Below are positions 25,436 through 34,100 of a stretch of DNA of 64,000 bases, piece after piece. The DNA lies in assembly GCA_016218545.1 (NCBI GenBank), contig JACRDQ010000008.1, positions 1-64,000 on the forward strand, given 5' to 3'. The DNA is from Elusimicrobiota bacterium (GTDB lineage: Bacteria; Elusimicrobiota; Elusimicrobia; UBA1565; UBA9628). The notes under the pieces are model-generated. The model was not told the origin of the DNA, did no database searches, and saw nothing but the letters and a program-made list of their open reading frames with translations. Made by a program: the position numbers and the translations under genes. Numbering within the stretch: the stretch's first letter is position 1; each line of letters begins with the position of its first letter.

Positions 25436-28400
25436 TCAGAATTGGAACGTCAGCGTGCTGCCCAGCTGGTAGGAGACGAACTCCTCCTCCTTGAGGTACT
25501 TGTGCCAGAGGCGCGAGAAGGCGCCGTTCATGGTCATGCGCAGGTTCTTGGCGATCTCGTAGTCGCCGCTCGTGTTGAGGGTGAAAAGGCGCGAGTTGTC
25601 CGCCACGGTGATGGGCGAGGTCTTCTGCGCCATGGACATGGTGGTCGTCCAGATGATGCGGTTGGTGAACATCAGGGGCTTGGCGGCCCCGGGGAGCTTC
25701 AGGCCCTTGGGCAGGGCGAGGTCCGCCCGGACGAGCATGCTGGGCGTCAGGGTGGTCAGGTCCTGGGTCTTCAGGCCCGTGCCGAGCTTGGTGACGTCGT
25801 TGGTGTAGTCCATCTTGGGCGTGAAGCGGAACTTCTTGACGTCGAAAGTGACCTGGACGGTCGCGTCCTCGTGGGAGACGCGCTGGACCATCTCGTTGAT
25901 GCGCAGGTCCTTCTTCTCCGACACGCGGAAGTTGTAGTTGATGAGGCTGTCGAACTTCTTGAGCACGATGGTGCGCAGGTCGGTCCCGAAGGACTCCTCG
26001 TCCTCGAGCGAGGTCGCCACGGCCTCCGTCTTGCGGAAGGAGTACTTGAAGTTCATCTGGGTGCTGCTCATCCAGCGGTCGGTGAACCAGAGCTTCTCGA
26101 GCTCCCCGACGGAGGCGACCATGTCCGGGAGCGTGGTGGAGACGCGCTTGGAGACCGTGCCGGTCACGTCCGTGCGCTCGACGGACTTGAGGTAGTTGTT
26201 GGACAGGGCGATCGTCTTGAAGGCCGACCAGCGGCCCCGCAGGTCGTAGGCCTCGATAGGGTTCCAGCGCTGGGAGGAGTTGAAAGTGTCGCGCAGGGTC
26301 TGGTTGGCGCGCTGGGCCGCGGGGTTCTTGGGCCGGAGGGACTCGCGGACCCAGAAGCCGAACTGGGAGCGCAGGCCTTTCTCGACGGCGTTCCAGACGT
26401 CGCCGTCCTGGACCTGGTAGCTGGAGGTGATGTGGAAGGAGCGGAAGAACTTGGAGCCCTGGAAGATCTCGGCGATGGAGATGGGGAGGTTCAGGGAGCC
26501 GTTGGCGTTGCGGTTGACGGTCTTGATCTGGCCGACGTCGAAGATGAAGGTGGAGCCGAACACGACGTAGGTCGACACGCTCAGGTTGTTGTTCTCGATG
26601 ATGTCGACGGTGTAGTTGAGCTGCGGGTTGAGCCAGCGCAGGAGGCGCCAGTTCGAGTTGAAGCCCGCGCTCTGGTTGAGGGACTTCGCGTAGGCGTGGG
26701 TCGACTCTCCGCTCGTGATGAGGTCGGCGCGGCGCTCGATGACCCGCGTGAGCGAGTAGTTGGGGTTGAACCCGGCCCCCTGCCAGGGCTGGAAGGTCAG
26801 GCGGCCGATGTAGGTCTGGCTGAGCTCTCTAGTGTTGGCGTTGCCCGGCAGGCTGCGAGCCAGCAGGGACTCGAAGCTGACGTCGTGGCGCGACATCGAG
26901 TAGCTGGCGTCCACGGACTTGGGCAGGACGCGCCAGTTGACGGGGACCCCGTAGTTCAGCGAGGCGTTGTAGGTCTGGCGGTCGTCGGCGCGGGTGAGCA
27001 GCTCGTACTCCGTGCGCACGCGGGTGTGGCCGACGCTCAGTCTCGGCCAGGCGCCGAGCGCGAAGTTGCCCGAGGCGGTCCCGTTCCAGGTGACGACCCG
27101 CCCCTGCTGGAGGAGGTTGACCGTGTTGGAGAGGTCCCCGGTCTTCACGGTGGAGGGGGTCTCGGTGATCGCGCGGCTCACGGAGAAGTTCATGGGGAAG
27201 AACCGGAGGCGGCTGAAGTTGAGATAGGAGGAGTCCTCCCGCCGGTTCTGGTTCGTCACCACGGAGGTGGGGGTCTGGAAGTTGCGGTCGCGGGACCAGT
27301 GCTTGGCGCCGAAGCTCGCCCAGCCCGGGATCTCGAAATTGGCCTCGAATTTCTTGGCCGTGCCGACCCTGGTGACGGGCTCGGAGAGGTAGATCTCATT
27401 GAGGTGGATGCGCCCCCGCTTGGTCTCCCCGACCGGGGAGGCCGTGGAGCGCACGCCCGCCATGACCTGGGCCACCTGCTGGAGGCTGGGGACGCCGCTG
27501 GAGAGGATGACGACGTCGGGGGCGGTCGCCCGCCAGCCCTCCGCGATCATGTCTCCGTTGTCGTCGGCCTGGTGGATCTGGATCTTGCGCCAGCCCGTGA
27601 AGGTGATCGGGACGCGGGCCTCGAAGAAGTTGGTGTCGTTGCCGACGCGCAGGAAGAAGATCTTGTTCCCGGACACGTTGACGTTGTTCGGGTCCGCGTT
27701 GCCGTAGATGAGGAAGTTGAAGTACCGGTGCTGGCTGACGTCCACCGCGCGGCTGAAGACCCTCTTCGTGTAGACCACGGGCTCCACGCCGCCGACGGGG
27801 GCCCCCGAGTTCACGAACTCGAGCTGGAGGGCCTGCTCCGTGATGTTGCGCGACCCGGTCTGCTTCTGGAGCGTCGAAACGTCGCCGTAGAGGTCCGAGA
27901 AGGCCTCGGAGGCCTGGCCGCCGGCGTTGAAGATGGGGAGGTAGTCGGGGTTGTCCACGGAGTTGACGGGCGTGGCGGTGAGGGTCTCGATGTTGGACGT
28001 CTGGCCCTGGCCGTTGGAGGGGTCGCCGGAGGTGCCCCGGAGCCAAGTGTTGCCCACCACGGCGATGCGGGCGAACTTGATGGCGCAGACCATGCCCGCG
28101 CACGCGGAGCCGCCGGCTTTCTTCCGGATCGAGATCCTGATGTGCTTGATGGAGGTCCAGCGGCTGGCCGTGGCGGTGGAGATGTTCAGCGGGACCTGGA
28201 AGGTGCGCCACTTGTTCGCGCCGAAGTCGATGGAGGTGTGGTCCGTGGAGTCGGTGGCATTGTGGAGCGTGTTGTTGCCCAGCGCCACGCTGCCCAGGTA
28301 GCCGAAGTCGTCTCCGCTGAAGTCCTGGGAGTCGAGGCGCGCGTTCTGGTCGAGGTCCTCGGTGTCGATGCGCCCGTTGCCCGCCCCGTAGGCGGCGCTC

Positions 28401-30967
28401 GGCTTGCCGGCCGGGGCGTAGGACTGGCCGAGGTCCTCCGTCTCCTGGAGGATGCCGTCGCGGTTGGCGTCCTCCGTGTCCATCCTCCCGTTGCCGTCGG
28501 CGTCCTCGTTGACGCCGCCCAGGTGGAAGTTGATCTCGTTGCCTCCGGTGGTGGCGCTGAAGTCGCCGAGCATGACGAACTCGAGGATGTTCTTCTGGGA
28601 GAAGTCCTCGCCCGAGACCGAGAAGGGATAGACGATCGACACCTCCTGGGTGCCGGCGTCGGAGAAGTCGTACTTGAAGCCCAGCACCTTCTGGGTCTCG
28701 TCCGACCCGGCCTCGACGTGCGGGTTGATGTCGAGCATCTTCACGTCCTCGGTGAACCACTGCAGGCGCGTGGGGTCGCTGGGCACCCCCGAGGGGTTGG
28801 AAGCGACCTTCCAGGAGGCGTCCAGGGTCGGGGCCAAGGTCTCCTGCTTGATGCCCTCCATGTTGTCGATCAGGGCGAAGTCGTTGAGGTTGGGGTTGTG
28901 GCGGCTCTGGGCGTACTCGCCCGCCACGGTGGTCATGTTCAGCCAGGAGAGGAGCTTGATGTCCTTGAGCCTGGCGTCGAACTCATAGGTGACGAGGCTG
29001 CGGGCGAGCTCGGTCACGGTGGGGACGGTGGGGGACTTGATCCCCGACTGGTAGAGGAGGGTCGAGCCCATGGAGAGCTTCTTCCAGTCGTAGGAGACCC
29101 GCGTCCCCAGCAGGGACTCGTTGGAGAGCCCCAGGAACGGGGCGACCTCGTAGGAGATCGAGATCTCCGAGTCCGGCCGGATGCGGTCCTCGTTGAAGAA
29201 GGTGATGAAGCCAGCGTCGTAGTCGATGAAGTAGTCCACGTTGCGCACGAGCTTCACGCGGTCGAGGAGCACGATCTCGCTCTGGGGGACGAGGGTGGGC
29301 TCGAGGAAGAAGGTCTTGAAGCGATAGCTGTACTCGACCCTGAAGACCCTCTTGGAGACCGGGGTGGGGGCGTAGAGGTCCGGGTCGGGCACCGTGGGAG
29401 AGTCGTTGGCCACGGAGAAGGGCTGGAGCAGGCGGAAGAGCCCGTTCTCGAAGTCGACGTCGATGGTCTCGGGGTATTTCTGCTGAGGCACGAGCGTCGA
29501 GCCGACCTCGTTGCGGGTCGTCGGGTCGAGGACGCGGAGCACGAAGTTCCCCCGGCCGTCGTCGCGCACGATCTGGTTCTGTCCGATGGAGTAGAAGGTC
29601 TTGAGCTCCCGGTTGTAGCCCGTCTCGGTCGAGACCACGATGGGGAGGTCCGAGGCCGTCTTGACGAGCTTGAGCCGTCCCGAGCCGCCGCTGACCGTCC
29701 AGGTGGATTGGACGGTGATGGACCGCCCCGCGGCGTCGACGTAATCGACCGCCACCACGTGCTGGGGCTGGAGCTGGGACCTGAAGGAGAGGATGCCCTT
29801 GGTATAGTCGATGGAGTAGTCGACCCCGGCGGCCAGGAGGGAGAAGCGTCCCGTGAAGCTGGAGGTGGGCACGCCCAGGTCGTCCACGATGAGCTCGACG
29901 TCGTTCAAGTTGATCTGCTGGCCCACGGCCTGCTGGGCGAGGTAGATCCGCTCGGAGCCGGCCTGGATGGGCAGGCGCACGGGCGAGGAGAAGGAGACGT
30001 CGTAGTACTGCCGTCGGACGTAGTTCGCGTCGGAGATGTCCGCGGAGGTGAACTGGCTGTTGCCGTAGAACTGGCGGAACTTGGTCTGCCCCTTGGTGCG
30101 GCTTCCGATGACGGCGGCCTGCAGGCCCTTGTACTTGACGTCCGCGCGGATGCCGAAGAGCTGCTTGTTGTACTGGACGAATTCCGTGGAAGGCAGGGAG
30201 AGGTCGATGTCGCCGAAGGAGACGTTCTGCACCACCTCGTTGGGGTCGCCCTGGTAGACGACCGAGATGTCCTGCTTGTTGGTCTTGGTGTCGTCGTAGT
30301 CCACGTTGACCGTGATCTTGGGCCCGACCTTGCCCTGCATCCGCAGCTGGAGCTGCTGGTCGATGTCGAGCATCCCAGCGGTCAAAGGCCGATTGGTCGT
30401 CTTCTGCTCGTTGAGGTAGCGCTTCTGCGAGTACTGGAAGGAGATGACCTTGCGTCCCGTGACCGAGAGGCTCGTGCCGTAGGTCGGGAGCTCCACCTCG
30501 GGGGGCGGGGGCTTGTGGGCGGCGGCGGTGGCGACGGCCACCTCATCGCCAGGGGCGTCGCCGGCCGGCAGGACCGGGGCCTCGACCGGCGCCTTGCCCT
30601 CCTCGATGTCCTTGCGCGCCTTGTTCCAGCGGTCCTGCGAGAACTCGATGGCCTTGAGGCGCTCGGTGAAATCGGAGAAGTCCCCGGGCTCGGCGGGGGC
30701 CTGCGCCGGGGGAAGCTCGAAGACCTTGCTCGGTTCGGGCCGGTCCAGGAGGAGGAGGGCCCCGGTCCCCGCGGGCACGAACACGGGCGCGGGGGCTGCC
30801 GGAGCCTCGGTCCCGACGGCCGGGGCGGGCTGCGGCGGGACCGGCTTCTGCGGAGCGGGCGCCTCAGCCGCGAAGTCCGGATCGTAGGGGAGGGAGAATT
30901 GAGCGTGCGCCCTTTCCGCGGACGCGGAAAAGAAGACGATCAATAGGAGCCGGATGAATGCGGTCAC
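25436..30967 (-). CDS. sprA: SprA/Sov-like type IX secretion outer-membrane translocon
   Basis: 1843 residues with GTG start and signal peptide (MTAFIRLLLIVFFSASAERAHA). A Pro/Ala-rich segment (~25-150) is followed by repeated SprA-type modules: QLQLRMQGKVGPKITVNVDY, VQNVSFGDIDLSLPSTEF then QLFGIRADVKYKGLQAAVIG, later VRNVDYFIDYDAGFITFF and a NMEGIKQETL segment. A glycine/Asp-rich DADGNGRMDTEDANRDG region is near the middle. The C-terminus shows many alternating amphipathic strands and ends YQLGSTLTFQF, as in a large barrel. In Bacteroidota this family forms the giant 36-strand T9SS pore that binds PorV. It is shorter than the ~2300-2500 residues usual there. A consensus promoter and a palindrome lie upstream. 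PorV-like and FlgD-like genes lie downstream. Confidence 0.85.
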   Translation of the reverse strand: MTAFIRLLLIVFFSASAERAHAQFSLPYDPDFAAEAPAPQKPVPPQPAPAVGTEAPAAPAPVFVPAGTGALLLLDRPEPSKVFELPPAQAPAEPGDFSDFTERLKAIEFSQDRWNKARKDIEEGKAPVEAPVLPAGDAPGDEVAVATAAAHKPPPPEVELPTYGTSLSVTGRKVISFQYSQKRYLNEQKTTNRPLTAGMLDIDQQLQLRMQGKVGPKITVNVDYDDTKTNKQDISVVYQGDPNEVVQNVSFGDIDLSLPSTEFVQYNKQLFGIRADVKYKGLQAAVIGSRTKGQTKFRQFYGNSQFTSADISDANYVRRQYYDVSFSSPVRLPIQAGSERIYLAQQAVGQQINLNDVELIVDDLGVPTSSFTGRFSLLAAGVDYSIDYTKGILSFRSQLQPQHVVAVDYVDAAGRSITVQSTWTVSGGSGRLKLVKTASDLPIVVSTETGYNRELKTFYSIGQNQIVRDDGRGNFVLRVLDPTTRNEVGSTLVPQQKYPETIDVDFENGLFRLLQPFSVANDSPTVPDPDLYAPTPVSKRVFRVEYSYRFKTFFLEPTLVPQSEIVLLDRVKLVRNVDYFIDYDAGFITFFNEDRIRPDSEISISYEVAPFLGLSNESLLGTRVSYDWKKLSMGSTLLYQSGIKSPTVPTVTELARSLVTYEFDARLKDIKLLSWLNMTTVAGEYAQSRHNPNLNDFALIDNMEGIKQETLAPTLDASWKVASNPSGVPSDPTRLQWFTEDVKMLDINPHVEAGSDETQKVLGFKYDFSDAGTQEVSIVYPFSVSGEDFSQKNILEFVMLGDFSATTGGNEINFHLGGVNEDADGNGRMDTEDANRDGILQETEDLGQSYAPAGKPSAAYGAGNGRIDTEDLDQNARLDSQDFSGDDFGYLGSVALGNNTLHNATDSTDHTSIDFGANKWRTFQVPLNISTATASRWTSIKHIRISIRKKAGGSACAGMVCAIKFARIAVVGNTWLRGTSGDPSNGQGQTSNIETLTATPVNSVDNPDYLPIFNAGGQASEAFSDLYGDVSTLQKQTGSRNITEQALQLEFVNSGAPVGGVEPVVYTKRVFSRAVDVSQHRYFNFLIYGNADPNNVNVSGNKIFFLRVGNDTNFFEARVPITFTGWRKIQIHQADDNGDMIAEGWRATAPDVVILSSGVPSLQQVAQVMAGVRSTASPVGETKRGRIHLNEIYLSEPVTRVGTAKKFEANFEIPGWASFGAKHWSRDRNFQTPTSVVTNQNRREDSSYLNFSRLRFFPMNFSVSRAITETPSTVKTGDLSNTVNLLQQGRVVTWNGTASGNFALGAWPRLSVGHTRVRTEYELLTRADDRQTYNASLNYGVPVNWRVLPKSVDASYSMSRHDVSFESLLARSLPGNANTRELSQTYIGRLTFQPWQGAGFNPNYSLTRVIERRADLITSGESTHAYAKSLNQSAGFNSNWRLLRWLNPQLNYTVDIIENNNLSVSTYVVFGSTFIFDVGQIKTVNRNANGSLNLPISIAEIFQGSKFFRSFHITSSYQVQDGDVWNAVEKGLRSQFGFWVRESLRPKNPAAQRANQTLRDTFNSSQRWNPIEAYDLRGRWSAFKTIALSNNYLKSVERTDVTGTVSKRVSTTLPDMVASVGELEKLWFTDRWMSSTQMNFKYSFRKTEAVATSLEDEESFGTDLRTIVLKKFDSLINYNFRVSEKKDLRINEMVQRVSHEDATVQVTFDVKKFRFTPKMDYTNDVTKLGTGLKTQDLTTLTPSMLVRADLALPKGLKLPGAAKPLMFTNRIIWTTTMSMAQKTSPITVADNSRLFTLNTSGDYEIAKNLRMTMNGAFSRLWHKYLKEEEFVSYQLGSTLTFQF

Positions 30968-30981
30968 GTAATGGGAATAGC

Positions 30982-31021
30982 CAGCGTCCCCGGCGTGACG
31001 CTGTTCGCGCGTATACGCGCG
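30982..31021 (-). promoter_or_regulatory. sprA leader: 16-bp palindrome plus 7-bp hairpin
   Basis: CGCGCGTATACGCGCG (31006-31021) is a perfect 16-bp palindrome located just downstream of the predicted transcription start, a typical operator position. Next, CAGCGTC and GACGCTG (30982-31003) form a 7-bp stem with an 8-nt loop in the leader. No Shine-Dalgarno precedes the GTG start. Confidence 0.5.
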
Positions 31022-31030
31022 AGCGCGTGA

Positions 31031-31059
31031 AGTATAACAGGGCCTGATATATCTGTCAA
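31031..31059 (-). promoter_or_regulatory. Consensus sigma70 promoter of sprA
   Basis: On the minus strand, TTGACA, a 17-nt spacer and TATACT. The predicted transcript starts near 31024 and has a ~57-nt leader. Confidence 0.85.
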
Positions 31060-31094
31060 GACTAGAATAGTCTGCCAGAGCATTGTTACAGAAT

Positions 31095-31153
31095 GGGGTC
31101 GGTCTTCGACTTGTTCCCGTTCGAATAAGTTGAATAAGTTGAAGACTGACCCC
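31095..31153. repeat. 18-bp inverted repeat, REP/RAYT- or MITE-like
   Basis: GGGGTCGGTCTTCGACTT (31095-31112) pairs with AAGTTGAAGACTGACCCC (31136-31153). The two mismatches become G-U pairs in RNA, giving an 18-bp stem around a 23-nt loop containing GAATAAGTTGAATAAGTTGAA. GGGGTC-bounded hairpins of this type are often spread through genomes by REP-associated tyrosine transposases. No such transposase gene is in this window. The right arm supplies a -35 for the kinase gene. Confidence 0.6.
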
Positions 31154-31167
31154 AGCACGACTATGTT
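31139..31167 (+). promoter_or_regulatory. Promoter of the kinase gene, -35 in the repeat arm
   Basis: TTGAAG (31139-31144), a 17-nt spacer and TATGTT (31162-31167). The -35 box lies inside the right arm of the inverted repeat. The start would be about 5-10 nt downstream, next to ATG 31171/31180. Confidence 0.5.
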
Positions 31168-31170
31168 AAT

Positions 31171-34100
31171 ATGTGGGGGATGGCGGATCCTTCCGACGCC
31201 AGCCGGGGCCAGGAGCGCCTCCGCCTGGCCGACAGGGCTTACGAGGCCGGGCATTGGGGCGAGGCTGAGCGGGAATACCGCGAGGCCGCCCGCCGTCTCC
31301 CCGGCTCGGTGGACGCCCTCTGCGGATTAGGCCGCAGCCTGGCCAAGCTCGACCGGCTCGACGAGGCGCTGGCGGCGTTCCGGTCCGCCCTCGAAGCCGA
31401 GCCGGGCCACGGCTCGTCCCTCTACCATCTGGCGCTCTGCCTGGACCGCCAGGGCAAGACCGGTCCCGCCCTGGCCGCGTACGAGGAGTTCCTCTCTGCC
31501 CCGTCCGCCGCGACCTCCGGCTATGCTCCGGGCGCGCGCCGCCGCGCAGCGGACCTCAAGTCCCGCCCCGCGCCGCCACCTGAGACGCTGACCATGGCGG
31601 GTCCGGCCGCCGACGGCCAGGGCACCCTCACCCTGGGAGACGTCGCCGGCCCTCCCGGCGTCCGGGTCTCGGGGTGGAGGGTCGGCGAGGTCGTCGACGA
31701 ACTCTACGAGGTGGAGTCCGTGCTGGGAGAGGGCGGGTTCGGCTCGGTGCACAAGGTGCGGCATCTCGGCTGGCATATCGACGTGGCGGTGAAATCTCCG
31801 CGCGAGGACAAGGTGTCGAGCCGTAAGGCCATGGAGCGCTTCGTGCACGAGGCCAACACCTGGGTGGGACTGGGCCTGCACCCGCACATCGTGACCTGCT
31901 ACTTCGTCCGGCTCGTGGGCGGGCTCCCCCGCATCTTCATCGAGTGTCTCGAGGGCGGCAGCCTCAAGGAGTGGCTCGAGGCGCGCAGGATCGTCGACGC
32001 CCGCAGCGCGCTGGACATCGCTATCCAGATCAGCCGCGCCATGGAGCGCAGCCACGGCGCGGGCCTGGTGCACCGGGACCTCAAGCCCGGCAACTGCCTC
32101 ATGACCCCGGGCGGGACCCTGAAAGTGACGGACTTCGGCCTGGCCAAGTGGGGCGACGCGGACGAGGTCCCGGACGACGGTTCCGAGCCCGCGGCCGGGG
32201 ACAAGGTCGCCAGGGCCCGGGAAGCGACCATGACCGGGCGCCTGGGCACGCCCGAGTACATGGCTCCCGAGCAGTGGTACCGGGCGGGCTCCGCTGGCGC
32301 GGCCGCGGACGCCTGGGCCTTCGGGGTCATCCTCTTCGAGCTCATGTGCGGCAACCGCCCCTTCGCCATGGCCGACGGCGAGCCCCCGGACGCCTTCTAC
32401 TGCCGCATGCTCGAGAGCGGCTGGGCCTTCAAGTTCCGGGAGGACGCGCCGCCCGGCATCCGGGCCGTGCTGGACTCGTGCCTGACGCCGGAACCCAAGA
32501 AGCGCGAGTCGCGGTTCAGCGTACTGAGGGAGCGTCTCGAGGCGGAGTACGCGGCGCTCTATAAGACCCCCTATCCGCGCGAGCCGGTCAAGGAGACGCC
32601 GCTCCTGGCCGACGCCCTGAGCAATCAAGGCGTGTCCCTGGCCGACCTGGGACGCACCGACGAGGCGGCCAAGCTCTTCGGCCGGGCGCTCAAGCAGGAC
32701 CCGACCCACCCGGCCGGGGTCTACAACCAGGGAGTGGTGCTCCTTCGGGAGGGGAAGACCACGGCCAAGGAGCTTCGCGGCCGGCTCGAGGTGTGCAGGC
32801 GCTCCCGGCCCAAGGAATGGGTCCCGGCCTTCCTGCTCGGCCTCGTCCGCCTAGCCGAGGGCGGCCAGGAGGCCGCGCTCAAGGACCTCAAGGAGGCGGA
32901 GCGGCTCTCGCACAACCCGCTGGCGCGCAAAGCGCTCGAAAAGGCCAAGTCCGGCGGAGCGACCCCGCCCCTGGAGCTCTTCGTCACCTTGCCCATGGGG
33001 GCCGAGGGCGCGCGGGTAGAGGAGGCGAGCTTCCAGGTCCTCCTGACCCGGGCCAGGAAGGAGGCTGACGCCGGGGAGGCAGGCCAGGCCTACAAGACGC
33101 TCATGAAAGCCAGGAGCGTCAAGGGGTATCAGCGGGACAGCCAGGCCCTGGACCTCCAGGAGACCCTCGCGTCCAAGGGCGCCAGCCACGGGTTCCGCGG
33201 GGGATGGCAGAAGGCGTTCCTCGAGGGTTCCGAGGGCAGCCTGTCGGTCGCGGTCTCCGCGGACGGAGGCCGCGCGGTCTCCGGCCACGAGGACGGGGTG
33301 GTCCGGGTCTGGGACCTCAAGACCGGCAAGCGTCTCCACTCCCTCCAGGGGCACGCCGGCCCCGCGAGCGCGGCGGCCTTCCTGCCGGACGGGATGGCGG
33401 TGGTCTCGGGGAGCGCGGACGGGAGCCTCAAGGTCTGGGACCTGATCTCCGGCCACTGCGTCAAGACCCTCGTGGGCCATGCCGCCAGGGTCAGCCAGGT
33501 GCTCATCCTGCCGGACGGCGGTCACGCCGTCTCGGCCAGCGACGACGGGACGCTCAGGACCTGGAGCCTGGAGAGCGGCAGGAACAAGAGGACCATCAAG
33601 GCGCACCCCGGCCCCGTGGCCGGCGTCAGCCTCAGCCTCGACGGCGGGGTGGTCGCCTCCGTGGGCCCCGACGACGAGCGGAGGTCCTGCCTCAGGCGCT
33701 GGGATCCCATGCGCGGCTCTGCCGTGGATTCACGCCCTTTCATGGGGACGCTCTGCAGCGTGGACCTCGTGCCGGATGGACGCTTCGCGCTCCTGGGGAC
33801 CGCAGACGGCGGTCTGGTTCATTGGGCCGCGGGCTTGCCCGCGGCAGCGGCCAAGGTGGAGTGCCACGGGGGAGCGATCCGCGCGGTCGTGGTCTCTCCG
33901 GACGGCAAGGCCGCCATCTCGGGGGGCGATGACAAGGCGCTCAAGTTCTGGGACTTCTCCGGGCCGGAGGGCGTGTCGGAGCAGTGGGTCTTCGACGGGC
34001 ATCAGGAGCCTGTCCTGGCCGCCTGCTTCACCAGGGGGGCCAGGTTCGCGCTCTCGGCCGGCAAGGACGGCCTGCGGGAATGGGAGCTCGACTGGGAGCA

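Noticed and set aside
25004-30946. 1980-aa plus-strand ORF
   Set aside because: It is antisense to the SprA-like gene, has Val/Leu/Glu/Gly/Arg shadow composition and no domain or start signal. It is a high-GC shadow frame.
30964-31254. 96-aa minus-strand ORF over the sprA promoter
   Set aside because: It covers a consensus promoter and an inverted repeat; its sequence shows no domain.
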